Assembly: GCA_030148305.1 (NCBI GenBank)
Contig: JASBTS010000060.1
Coordinates: 1-36,762, forward strand
Source: Allomuricauda sp.
Lineage (GTDB): Bacteria > Bacteroidota > Bacteroidia > Flavobacteriales > Flavobacteriaceae
Length of the DNA: 36,762 nt
Reading direction: 5' to 3'
The position numbers and the translations under genes are program-made. This document shows, piece after piece, positions 14,598-22,570 of the stretch (positions are counted from its first letter, which is position 1; each line of letters starts with the position of its first letter). Under the pieces are notes generated by a model that searched no databases, had not been told where the DNA came from, and saw only the letters and a program-made list of their open reading frames with translations.

Positions 14598-14690
14598 AAT
14601 ACAATTGCGTTTAATTATCGAGGTTGATATGTTTTATATGAATTGGTCAATAGGACCTTGACCTTTAATTTAACCCTTCACCATTTTACG

Positions 14691-16139
14691 TTACCCCAAA
14701 ATCATCCCAGCAATGGTAGCGGAAAGTAAGGAAGCCAAAGAACCACCCAAAACGGCCTTCATGCCGAATTCGGATAAGTTCTTGCGCTGACCGGGGGCCA
14801 AAGACCCGATACCCCCAATTTGGATACCGATAGAGGCAAAGTTGGCAAAGCCACAAAGCATATAGGTAGCCATGATCACAGATTTATTGTATGAGAAGTG
14901 GACTCCACTGGCCACATTTTTAAGGTCGGCCAGTTGAATGTATCCTATAAATTCACTGGCAGCAAGCTTTATACCGAGCAATTGGCCCATGAGCATTACA
15001 TCTTCATTCGCTACCCCGATAAGCCACATGAGTGGAGCGAAGACGGTTCCCAAAATAGCTTCAAGGGAAAAACTTTCATACGGGGAATTGGCGGCAATCC
15101 AACCGTTGAATGTGGTGATGTCGCCAATCCAGCCCAAAATACCATTGATCATGGCAATAAAGGCCACAAAGACCAATAGCATGGCGCCTACGTTAAGGGC
15201 CAATTTCAGACCTTCGGTGGTGCCGTTGGCAATGGCATCCAAAATATTGGTTCCAATTTTTTCGGCGGACACCTTAACATCGGTGTTTACCGCTTCGGTC
15301 TGGGGATATAATATTTTTGAAATAACGATGGCACCAGGTGCAGCCATAACAGAGGCGGCCAAGAGGTGTTTGGCGAAAACCAATCGAAGTACGGGGTCAT
15401 CACCTCCCAAAAACCCGATATAGGCTGCCAATACGGCACCGGCAACGGTGGCCATTCCACCGACCATCACCAAAAGGATTTCTGACCGGTTCATTTTTTC
15501 CAGATAGGCCTTGATCAATAGCGGGGCTTCCGTTTGGCCCAAAAAGATGTTTCCGGCAACGGATAGGCTCTCAGCCCCTGAAATGCCCAAACTTTTGGAC
15601 AGTAACCACGCCATTCCCTTTACTACCCATTGGATCACGCCCAAATAGTAGAGTACAGAGGTTAAAGCGGAAAAAAATATGATGGTGGGCAGTACTTGAA
15701 AGGCAAAGATGTACCCAAAGGTATCCATGTCCACTACAAGGCCTTCAAACAAGAATTGGCTACCTGCCCTTGTGAATTCTAAAATGCTCACAAATACGGC
15801 CCCTACTTTTTCAAAAGCATATTGCACCACAGGGACTTTTAGTACACCAATGGCAATCAAAACTTGCAAAGAAAGTCCAATTCCAACCGTTTTCCAGTTG
15901 ATGGCCTTTCGGTTATTGCTGAATAAAAATGATATCAAGATCAATACAGCCATACCCAATGCCCCACGCAAAAGAGTGGTTAAGGTAAAACCTTGGTTGG
16001 CAATGATTTCTGGTGATGCCTGAGTAACTAAGTTTGCGGTTGTGGCAACAGTTAAGGAATCGGTTGGCACTGTATTTTGCCCTAGGGCGATGGAACAAAT
16101 GAACAGAAGAATCAGGAAACTCTTGGTCTTTTTCGCCAT
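14691..16139 (-). CDS. concentrative nucleoside transporter (CNT/NupC family)
   Basis: This inner-membrane carrier imports nucleosides with H+ or Na+. The 482-residue protein has an N-terminal signal-like segment (ending near ALGQ) and a polar linker before the first core membrane helix, then the CNT core with GNIFLGQTEAPLLIKAYL, GGMATVAGAVLAAY, GVANEDVMLMGQLLG and CGFANFASIGIQIGG. The extra N-terminal segment makes it longer than E. coli NupC (400 residues). It starts 8 bp after the bifunctional-nuclease gene, so the two are cotranscribed; nucleoside salvage fits a nearby nuclease. Confidence 0.95.
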   Translation of the reverse strand: MAKKTKSFLILLFICSIALGQNTVPTDSLTVATTANLVTQASPEIIANQGFTLTTLLRGALGMAVLILISFLFSNNRKAINWKTVGIGLSLQVLIAIGVLKVPVVQYAFEKVGAVFVSILEFTRAGSQFLFEGLVVDMDTFGYIFAFQVLPTIIFFSALTSVLYYLGVIQWVVKGMAWLLSKSLGISGAESLSVAGNIFLGQTEAPLLIKAYLEKMNRSEILLVMVGGMATVAGAVLAAYIGFLGGDDPVLRLVFAKHLLAASVMAAPGAIVISKILYPQTEAVNTDVKVSAEKIGTNILDAIANGTTEGLKLALNVGAMLLVFVAFIAMINGILGWIGDITTFNGWIAANSPYESFSLEAILGTVFAPLMWLIGVANEDVMLMGQLLGIKLAASEFIGYIQLADLKNVASGVHFSYNKSVIMATYMLCGFANFASIGIQIGGIGSLAPGQRKNLSEFGMKAVLGGSLASLLSATIAGMILG

Positions 16140-16147
16140 GTACTCGT

Positions 16148-16780
16148 TTATTTTCGCTTGGAAATTTCGTCCCTTAACTTGGCAGCTTTTTCGTAGTCTT
16201 CATTGGCCACTGCCTGGTCCAATTCTTTATGGAGTTCTTCTAGGGACATTTCACGGTAGCCATGGGACCCGGCGCCGGATTCAATTTCTACGGTTTCGCC
16301 TTCTTGCAGGATTTCATCCACCACAATGTGGTCGTCCTCGTCTTCTTTTTCTTCTTCTTTGGATGAGAATTTCAAGAAGATACCGGCTTTGTCCAAAATG
16401 GTCTTGTATGTAAAGATGGGTGCATCAAACCGAAGGGCCAATGCAATGGCATCACTGGTTCGGGCATCGATGATTTCTTCCACTTTATCGCGTTCGCAGA
16501 TAATGCTGGAATAGAAAACGCCATCCACCAATTTGTGGATGATGACCTGCTTCACCACAATTTCAAACCTGTCCGCAAAATTTTTGAAAAGGTCGTGGGT
16601 CAAAGGTCTTGGAGGTCTAATGTCCTTTTCAAGGGCAATGGCAATGGATTGAGCCTCAAATGCCCCAATGACAATGGGAAGTTTTCGGTCTCCGTCCACT
16701 TCATTTAAAATAAGGGCATATGCACCGTTCTGCGTTTGACTGTATGATATTCCCTTTATTTTTAACCGTACTAAACTCAT
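16148..16780 (-). CDS. bifunctional nuclease (BFN/DUF151) with C-terminal UVR motif
   Basis: The 210-residue protein has an N-terminal BFN/DUF151 domain, about residues 5-135 (LPIVIGAFEAQSIAIALE, RPLTHDLFKN, DARTSDAIALALRF), then an acidic linker, then a UvrB/UvrC-type motif at about residues 177-208 (LEELHKELDQAVANEDYEKA). Plant BFN homologues cleave RNA and DNA; bacterial members are little studied. Just upstream is AGGAGG (16786-16791), 5 nt before the ATG, a very strong Shine-Dalgarno sequence of a kind rare in this phylum. nupC follows after 8 bp. Confidence 0.92.
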   Translation of the reverse strand: MSLVRLKIKGISYSQTQNGAYALILNEVDGDRKLPIVIGAFEAQSIAIALEKDIRPPRPLTHDLFKNFADRFEIVVKQVIIHKLVDGVFYSSIICERDKVEEIIDARTSDAIALALRFDAPIFTYKTILDKAGIFLKFSSKEEEKEDEDDHIVVDEILQEGETVEIESGAGSHGYREMSLEELHKELDQAVANEDYEKAAKLRDEISKRK

Positions 16781-16785
16781 AATCT

Positions 16786-16791
16786 CCTCCT
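16786..16791 (-). promoter_or_regulatory. strong Shine-Dalgarno sequence of the BFN gene
   Basis: On the minus strand AGGAGG is followed by AGATT and then ATG. No other start in this window has a comparable site. Flavobacterial ribosomes normally hide the anti-SD sequence, so such a site may mark special translational control. Confidence 0.75.
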
Positions 16792-16796
16792 AAAGC

Positions 16797-16841
16797 AAAA
16801 AAGCTGTCCAAATAAGTGGCTTTACCAGTTATCTGAACAGC
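16797..16841 (-). terminator. terminator or attenuator hairpin between etfA and BFN
   Basis: On the minus strand GCTGTTCA (16841-16834) pairs with TGGACAGC (16810-16803) with one wobble. The loop can form an inner ACTGG/CCACT stem, and the structure is followed by six T (16802-16797). It ends 17 nt before the BFN start codon, leaving no room for a promoter in between. Confidence 0.65.
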
Positions 16842-16868
16842 CCCTTGCAATGGGCAAATTAACAAAAT

Positions 16869-17837
16869 TTAAGCGTTTTGGGCTTTAAATTCCTTTAATT
16901 TTTCGATGAGTTTGGGCACTACCTCAAAGGCATCCCCAACAATTCCGTAATCAGCGGCCTTAAAGAAAGGAGCCTCGGGGTCGTTGTTGATGACCACTTT
17001 TACTTTGGAGGCACTTACTCCGGCCAAATGTTGAATGGCTCCAGAGATTCCCACGGCAATGTATAGATTACTAGCTACAGGCTTCCCTGTTTGCCCTACG
17101 TGCTCTCCATGAGGACGCCAGCCCAAATCGGAAACCGGTTTGGAACAGGCCGTAGCGGCACCCAAAACTTGGGCCAATTCTTCGATCATCCCCCAATTTT
17201 CAGGTCCCTTCAACCCGCGACCACCGGACACCACGATATCGGCATCGGCAATGGTCACTTTTCCGGAAACTCTATCCACTTCAACAGATTTAACAGCAAA
17301 GTCGCCATCGGTCAATGAAGGATTAAAATCTTCCACACCCGCCGAAACATTATTTTCCACAACTCCGTATGCATTATTTGATACCCCGATTACTTTTACA
17401 TCGGAGACGATTTCAGTATGGGCAAAGCCCTTGTTGCTGAAAGCCGTTCTTTTTACCACAAATGGGGAAGTGCTATCTGGCGCGGCTACCACATTTGGAA
17501 CATAGCCTGCATCGATTTTGGTGGCAAGTATCGGTGCCAAAAATTTGGTGTCTGAACTGGAGCTTAAAACAATGACTTTGGCTCCTTCCGCTTTAGCAGC
17601 TTGTGCCAAAGCATCGGCATAGGCCTTTGCATTGAAGGTGTCCAGTTTATCATTGGTGATTTTCAAAACTTTGGAAACCCCATAGGTGCCCAAGGTTGCA
17701 TCGTCCTGTGCATTGAACGTTACAGCCGTAATGGTGGTACCCAAATCTTGGGCCACCTTGTAGGCGTAAGAAGCCACTTCAAAGGCATTCTTTTTAAACT
17801 TTCCCTTAAGGGATTCGGTATATACTAGTACTGACAT
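16869..17837 (-). CDS. etfA: electron transfer flavoprotein subunit alpha
   Basis: EtfA, with EtfB, carries electrons from acyl-CoA dehydrogenases to the quinone pool. The 322-residue protein has the C-terminal FAD-binding region with VSGGRGLKGPENWGM, GWRPHGEHVGQTGK, YIAVGISGAIQHLAG and NNDPEAPFFKAADYGIVGD. The length is normal. It lies 108 bp downstream of etfB on the same strand, and the spacer holds two hairpin repeats that could modulate the EtfB:EtfA ratio or protect the mRNA. Confidence 0.97.
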   Translation of the reverse strand: MSVLVYTESLKGKFKKNAFEVASYAYKVAQDLGTTITAVTFNAQDDATLGTYGVSKVLKITNDKLDTFNAKAYADALAQAAKAEGAKVIVLSSSSDTKFLAPILATKIDAGYVPNVVAAPDSTSPFVVKRTAFSNKGFAHTEIVSDVKVIGVSNNAYGVVENNVSAGVEDFNPSLTDGDFAVKSVEVDRVSGKVTIADADIVVSGGRGLKGPENWGMIEELAQVLGAATACSKPVSDLGWRPHGEHVGQTGKPVASNLYIAVGISGAIQHLAGVSASKVKVVINNDPEAPFFKAADYGIVGDAFEVVPKLIEKLKEFKAQNA

Positions 17838-17856
17838 AAAAATTTCTTTAAATTTT

Positions 17857-17930
17857 TTCCTGAACTTGATTCAGGAACTTTATGACTTTATATGGATTCC
17901 GAAATAATCCCGATAAATATCGGGACGGAA
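17857..17930. repeat. paired hairpin repeats in the etfB-etfA spacer
   Basis: TTCCTGAA/TTCAGGAA (17857-17877, 5-bp centre) is followed by CCCGATA/TATCGGG (17909-17924), nested in ATTCCG/CGGAAT. The words CTGAACTTG and TATCGGGA also occur in the repeat at 9076-9166, so this is a dispersed intergenic repeat sitting inside an operon. No T tract follows either stem. Confidence 0.6.
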
Positions 17931-17945
17931 TGATTTGGCTAGGCC

Positions 17946-18692
17946 TTAAATCACTTTAGCTTCGTTGTGCAATAGATCTACCAGTTCCCCAACATTATCA
18001 GGTCTCACCAATTTAACGGCTCCTTTTGGTGCGGGTTTATCGAATTTTTCATCCTTGGTCAACTGTGGTGCATCTACGGGCTCCAATACATTCAACGCTT
18101 TTTGTCTGGCCATCATGATGCCACGCATATTGGGAATGCGTAGATCACTTTCTTCTACCAACCCTTTTTGTCCACCGATCACTAAAGGCAATGAAGTGCT
18201 CAGTTTTTCCTTTCCTCCATCAATCTCTCGCAAAGCGGTAGCTTGGGTTCCGTCAATTTCCAAACCGATACAGGTATTTACAAAGTTCATGTCCAATAGA
18301 GTGGCCAACATTCCGGGTACCATACCACCATTATAGTCTATGGATTCCCTACCGGCAATGACTAGGTCGTAACCGCCATTTTTGACCACTTCGGCCAATT
18401 GTTTGGCTACGAAAAAACCATCCTTGGGCTCGGCATTTACCCTGATTGCCTCATCGGCCCCAATGGCAAGTGCCTTTCTGATGGTGGGTTCTGTTTGGGC
18501 CCCTCCAACGGTTGCCACATGCACGGTTGCACCTTGTTTTTCCTTGAACCACATGGCACGGGTCAATCCGAACTCATCGTTGGGATTAATCACAAATTGA
18601 ACCCCGTTTGTATCAAACTTGGTGTCGCCTTCCGTAAAATTGATTTTGGAAGTAGTATCCGGTACGTTGCTTATGCAAACTAAAATCTTCAT
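17946..18692 (-). CDS. etfB: electron transfer flavoprotein subunit beta
   Basis: The 248-residue protein is the AMP-binding beta subunit of ETF. It has the family start MKILVCISNVPDTTSKI, the central YDLVIAGRESIDYNGGMVPGML (AMP/FAD region) and the recognition-loop segment RIPNMRGIMMARQKALNV with its conserved Leu replaced in the usual bacterial manner. It heads the etfBA unit. Upstream are a perfect -7 box on the minus strand and a 28-bp palindrome that would cover the -33 region. Confidence 0.97.
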   Translation of the reverse strand: MKILVCISNVPDTTSKINFTEGDTKFDTNGVQFVINPNDEFGLTRAMWFKEKQGATVHVATVGGAQTEPTIRKALAIGADEAIRVNAEPKDGFFVAKQLAEVVKNGGYDLVIAGRESIDYNGGMVPGMLATLLDMNFVNTCIGLEIDGTQATALREIDGGKEKLSTSLPLVIGGQKGLVEESDLRIPNMRGIMMARQKALNVLEPVDAPQLTKDEKFDKPAPKGAVKLVRPDNVGELVDLLHNEAKVI

Positions 18693-18714
18693 ATATACTT
18701 AAGGTTTATCTTGT

Positions 18715-18722
18715 CAAATATA
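18715..18722 (-). promoter_or_regulatory. etfB promoter, -7 element
   Basis: On the minus strand TATATTTG matches TAnnTTTG exactly, 22 bp before the etfB ATG. The -33 position falls inside the adjacent 28-bp palindrome and lacks a clear TTTG. Confidence 0.55.
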
Positions 18723-18735
18723 GCCAATAATAATT

Positions 18736-18763
18736 AAATTTATTATGCATGCATAATAAATTT
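18736..18763. promoter_or_regulatory. 28-bp perfect palindrome (candidate operator) between etfB and pdhB
   Basis: The half site AAATTTATTATGCA (18736-18749) is followed without a spacer by its exact reverse complement (18750-18763). The core is TTATGCATGCATAA. It lies 13 bp upstream of the etfB -7 box, where a bound protein would block the promoter, and about 30 bp upstream of the pdhB promoter. It has no T tract and lies between divergent genes, so it is not a terminator. Confidence 0.75.
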
Positions 18764-18792
18764 TGTTCTTTTTTTTGATGAAGGGTCAGGCA

Positions 18793-18819
18793 TTGTTCGG
18801 TGAGTTTTTGCTATTTTTG
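18793..18819 (+). promoter_or_regulatory. candidate pdhB promoter
   Basis: TTG (18793-18795) is followed after 16 bp by TATTTTTG (18812-18819), an exact -7 match. The spacer is slightly short. The predicted leader is about 40 nt. Confidence 0.5.
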
Positions 18820-18863
18820 CTTGCGTTTTTAAGCACGCCAATTCAATTTATTAGCTCGATTTA

Positions 18864-19841
18864 ATGAAAACACTACAGTTTAGGGAAGCCATTGCGGAGG
18901 CCATGTCCGAAGAAATGAGAAGGGATGATTCCATTTATTTGATGGGTGAGGAGGTAGCCGAGTACAACGGTGCCTATAAAGCTTCAAAAGGAATGTTGGA
19001 TGAATTTGGACCGGAAAGGGTTTTGGATACACCTATTTCCGAGTTGGGCTTTGCCGGTGTAGGCGTAGGTTCTACCATGAACGGCAACAGACCTATCATA
19101 GAATTCATGACCTTCAACTTCTCCTTGGTAGGAATTGACCAGATCATCAACAACGCGGCAAAGATTCGTCAGATGTCTGCCGGACAGTTCAACTGCCCTA
19201 TCGTTTTTAGGGGTCCGACCGCTTCTGCAGGTCAGTTGGCCGCTACACACTCGCAGGCTTTTGAAAGTTGGTATGCCAATTGTCCAGGGCTTAAGGTAGT
19301 GGTTCCATCAAACCCTGCCGATGCCAAAGGACTATTGAAAAGCGCTATTCGCGATAACGACCCCGTAATTTTTATGGAGTCCGAGCAAATGTATGGTGAC
19401 AAAGGTGAGGTGCCAGAAGGCGAGTACACCATTCCATTGGGAGTTGCCGACATTAAGCGTGAAGGTAGCGATGTGACCATTGTTTCCTTTGGAAAAATCA
19501 TCAAAGAAGCCTACAAGGCCGCCGAAGAGTTGGAAAAGGAAGGTATCAGCTGCGAGATCATCGATTTGCGTACCGTTCGTCCAATGGATATCAATGCCAT
19601 CATCACTTCCGTTAAGAAAACCAATAGAATGGTGATTTTGGAAGAAGCGTGGCCATTTGGTAACGTGGCAACCGAAATTATCTACCACGTTCAGGACAAA
19701 GCATTCGATTATTTGGATGCCCCAATCGTAAAATTGAACACCGCCGACACTCCTGCGCCCTATTCGCCAGTACTTTTGGCGGAATGGTTGCCTAACCACG
19801 AAGATGTGATCAAGGCTGTTAAGAAAGTGTTATATAAGTAA
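18864..19841 (+). CDS. pdhB: pyruvate dehydrogenase E1 component, beta subunit
   Basis: The 325-residue protein is the beta chain of the thiamine-diphosphate E1 enzyme that decarboxylates pyruvate. It shows MGEEVAEYNGAYKASKGM, DTPISELGFAGVGVG (with the ThDP-activating Glu), the FRGPTASAGQLAATHSQ loop and the C-terminal EEAWPFGNVATEI. The alpha chain and E2 are not in the window, as is usual in flavobacteria where they lie elsewhere. It is divergent from etfB and followed by a strong terminator. The choice of pyruvate over branched-chain keto acids rests on family resemblance and is very likely. Confidence 0.93.
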   Translation: MKTLQFREAIAEAMSEEMRRDDSIYLMGEEVAEYNGAYKASKGMLDEFGPERVLDTPISELGFAGVGVGSTMNGNRPIIEFMTFNFSLVGIDQIINNAAKIRQMSAGQFNCPIVFRGPTASAGQLAATHSQAFESWYANCPGLKVVVPSNPADAKGLLKSAIRDNDPVIFMESEQMYGDKGEVPEGEYTIPLGVADIKREGSDVTIVSFGKIIKEAYKAAEELEKEGISCEIIDLRTVRPMDINAIITSVKKTNRMVILEEAWPFGNVATEIIYHVQDKAFDYLDAPIVKLNTADTPAPYSPVLLAEWLPNHEDVIKAVKKVLYK

Positions 19842-19866
19842 GAATAACCCATTTCTAGGGTATATT

Positions 19867-19899
19867 AGCCCCGCCAGCGCTGTTGGCGGGGCTTTTTTT
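19867..19899 (+). terminator. strong rho-independent terminator after pdhB
   Basis: AGCCCCGCCA (19867-19876) pairs perfectly with TGGCGGGGCT (19884-19893) over a 7-nt loop, followed by seven T. Confidence 0.95.
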
Positions 19900-20000
19900 A
19901 GGGAACAGTTTTTGATAAGAAAATACTTTGAACCAAATTTGACCTAAGTTAATCAAAGGAAAGCCTTTGTAGTCTTTCTTTGTGTCCCATAAATCCGAAC

Positions 20001-22496
20001 ATGAAAAGAATCCTGACCGTTTTTTTCTTTCTATCCATTATACTTGTATCCGCACAAACCAAAATAGAAGGTATCGTGTTGGATGAATATGGAGCACCGA
20101 TTTCCTTCGCCAATATCATTTTTAAAAATTCCTCCGAAGGAACCATCACCAATGATAATGGCCGCTTTTATTTTGAATCGGACAATACCTATGATGCCAT
20201 CAAAGTTTCTTTTATCGGGTATGAGACCAAGGAAATAGAACTTACCCAAAAAGTGAACTACGGTCTTGAGATTGTTTTGGCCGAATCCACTGAGGAATTA
20301 AAAGAGGTGGTGGTATATACGGGAAAGCAATCCAAAAAAAACAATCCTGCCATTGACATCCTCAGAAAAATTTGGGCGAAGGAAAGGCAGAACGGGGTTA
20401 GGATGTTCAAGCAATACCAATTCGATAAGTACGAGAAAATTGAGTTTGACCTTAATACTATAGACAGTGCCTTGATCAAAAGCAAGCTGTTCAAAGGGCT
20501 GGAGTTTATGTTCGAGGATTTGGATACATCCCGAATTACAGGAAAGACCTATTTGCCCATTTTCTTGAACGAGACGTTCTCCAAAGTGTATGGGGACAAT
20601 GTCATCGATAAGGAAAAAGAGGATGTGTTGGGGAACAAAAACTCTGGGTTTAGTGGTAACCAGGCCATCGCTGCATTTGTGGAAGACCTCTATTCCGACT
20701 ATGACATCTATGACAATTACTTGAAGTTTTTCGACAAAAGTTTTACCAGTCCATTGTCCAAAACAGGTATTGATGTATACAACTACGTGCTTTCCGATAG
20801 TACGTTCATAGACAATAAATGGTGTTACAACATCATCTATTATCCACGTAGGAAAAACGAGCTCACCTTTAAAGGGGACTTTTGGGTGAACGATACCACT
20901 TTTGCGATCAAGAAGATCAACATGCAGGTCACCAAGAGTGCCAACATCAACTGGGTAAAGGAAATTTATATTGAACAGGAATTTGATGTGGTCAGCGATT
21001 CCGTATTTCTATTGAAGCGGGATTACATGTTGAGTGACTTTAGTTTTTCCAAAAAAGAGGAGTCTAGGGGAGTGTACGGTAAGCGTACCACGGTTTTCGA
21101 TAACTATGTTTTTGATACCAACCGTTCCGAAGATTTTTACAAGGCAGTTTCGGATCCTTATGATCCACGGGTATTTACCCAGGACAGCATTTTTTGGAAG
21201 AACGCGCGACTGGAGAACCTGAACGCAGACGAATCGGGTATCTTCAAATTGTTGGATACCCTGAAGACCGTTCCCAAGTTCCGAACCTACTATGACATTG
21301 TCAGTATTTTGGGTTCTGGGTATGTGGAAATCGATAAGTGGAACATCGATATTGGCGATATCTACAGCACCTTTGGATATAACGATGCCGAAGGAATTCG
21401 ATTACGTGGAGGGGCCCGAACCTATTTTGGGCAGAATGATACGTGGCGATTGGAAGGCTATATGGCCTATGGTTTTGATGACAGGAAGTTCAAGCATGGT
21501 TTTTCGGGCAAGTTTTTACTGGATCGGAAGAATAGACTCATCCTATCCGGGGGTAATCGAAGGGATATTGAGCAATTGGGACTAAGTTTGACCAGCACCA
21601 CTGACGTCATGGGAAGGAGCATTGCCTCATCATCCTTGGTGACCGTAGGCTCCAATAACCGGTTGACCAATATTAACCTTTCCACTTTTAATGTGGAAAT
21701 GGAACCAGTAAAAAACTTCAGGATAAGTGTGGGTAGTTCGTTCCGTACCCTGAGTTCGGCCTTGCCCGATGCTTTCAGTCTGGATTATGTGGATCCCACT
21801 TCTCCAACAGGCATTTCTTCGGAAGTAAAACAATTTGATCTCAATACCACCTTGATCTACACGCCAGGTAAAAAAACCATTGGTTATGGGGTGGAGCGTG
21901 TTAATGTGAATGATAACTACAGCACCTTGGTTCTGAATTACACCAAAGGAGTAAGTGGTTTTTTGGAAAGTGATTTCGATTATGAAAAGATCCAGTTCTC
22001 CTATCGTCAACCTTGGCAGATTGGTGGATTGGGAAGGTTGACCAGCAGTGTGGAGCTCGGTAAGACCTTTGGGGCAGTTCCTTTGGGACTGTTGAGTGTG
22101 GTGCCAGGTAACCAGACCCTTTTCTCTTTGTACAATGCGTTTCCAAACCTTGATTTTTATGAGTTTGTGACCGACACCTATGCTACGGTCCATTTGGAAC
22201 ATAACTTTAATGGACGTTTGTTTTCCAGGATACCATTCTTGCGAAAGTTCAACTTACGTGAAATTGTGGGCCTACGTGGAGCATGGGGTCAACTTTCGGA
22301 TGAAAATATTGCTTTGAGTGCACCAACCAACATTCCATTGTCCGCACCCGAGGATCAGATCTACTGGGAATACTCTTTCGGGGTGGGGAATATCTTCAAA
22401 ATTCTGCGGATCGACTTCAATTTTAGGGGTAATTATCTCAATAATCCAGATGCAAGACCATTTGGCATTACAGGAACCTTCGGATTTAATTTTTAA
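20001..22496 (+). CDS. DUF5686 outer-membrane protein with carboxypeptidase-regulatory-like N-domain
   Basis: The 831-residue protein has a signal peptide (ends near LVSAQ) and a CarboxypepD_reg-like/CNA-B beta-sandwich at about residues 20-95 (IEGIVLDEYGAPISFANI, VSFIGYETKEIEL). A long DUF5686 region follows and ends in Phe (TFGFNF), the usual outer-membrane barrel signature. Alternating strands in the second half fit a barrel. Such proteins resemble plugless relatives of TonB-dependent receptors; no substrate is known. ATG 20001 was used rather than TTG 19980 because it gives a standard signal peptide. It is conserved next to pdhB in flavobacteria as far as I recall. Confidence 0.87.
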   Translation: MKRILTVFFFLSIILVSAQTKIEGIVLDEYGAPISFANIIFKNSSEGTITNDNGRFYFESDNTYDAIKVSFIGYETKEIELTQKVNYGLEIVLAESTEELKEVVVYTGKQSKKNNPAIDILRKIWAKERQNGVRMFKQYQFDKYEKIEFDLNTIDSALIKSKLFKGLEFMFEDLDTSRITGKTYLPIFLNETFSKVYGDNVIDKEKEDVLGNKNSGFSGNQAIAAFVEDLYSDYDIYDNYLKFFDKSFTSPLSKTGIDVYNYVLSDSTFIDNKWCYNIIYYPRRKNELTFKGDFWVNDTTFAIKKINMQVTKSANINWVKEIYIEQEFDVVSDSVFLLKRDYMLSDFSFSKKEESRGVYGKRTTVFDNYVFDTNRSEDFYKAVSDPYDPRVFTQDSIFWKNARLENLNADESGIFKLLDTLKTVPKFRTYYDIVSILGSGYVEIDKWNIDIGDIYSTFGYNDAEGIRLRGGARTYFGQNDTWRLEGYMAYGFDDRKFKHGFSGKFLLDRKNRLILSGGNRRDIEQLGLSLTSTTDVMGRSIASSSLVTVGSNNRLTNINLSTFNVEMEPVKNFRISVGSSFRTLSSALPDAFSLDYVDPTSPTGISSEVKQFDLNTTLIYTPGKKTIGYGVERVNVNDNYSTLVLNYTKGVSGFLESDFDYEKIQFSYRQPWQIGGLGRLTSSVELGKTFGAVPLGLLSVVPGNQTLFSLYNAFPNLDFYEFVTDTYATVHLEHNFNGRLFSRIPFLRKFNLREIVGLRGAWGQLSDENIALSAPTNIPLSAPEDQIYWEYSFGVGNIFKILRIDFNFRGNYLNNPDARPFGITGTFGFNF

Positions 22497-22543
22497 TTAA
22501 TACGAATAAGGCAATTTATGCGCCCTAATCCAGTTGTACTGGT

Positions 22544-22551
22544 TATTTTTG
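22544..22551 (+). promoter_or_regulatory. ppa promoter, -7 element
   Basis: TATTTTTG matches TAnnTTTG exactly, 19 bp before the ppa start. The -33 region has no clear TTTG. Confidence 0.45.
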
Positions 22552-22570
22552 CAATAAATAAATCTCTGAA

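Noticed and set aside
21630-22202. Long minus-strand reading frame opposite the DUF5686 gene
   Set aside because: It lies wholly inside a convincing gene on the other strand, has no recognisable domain, and its composition is that of an antisense shadow.
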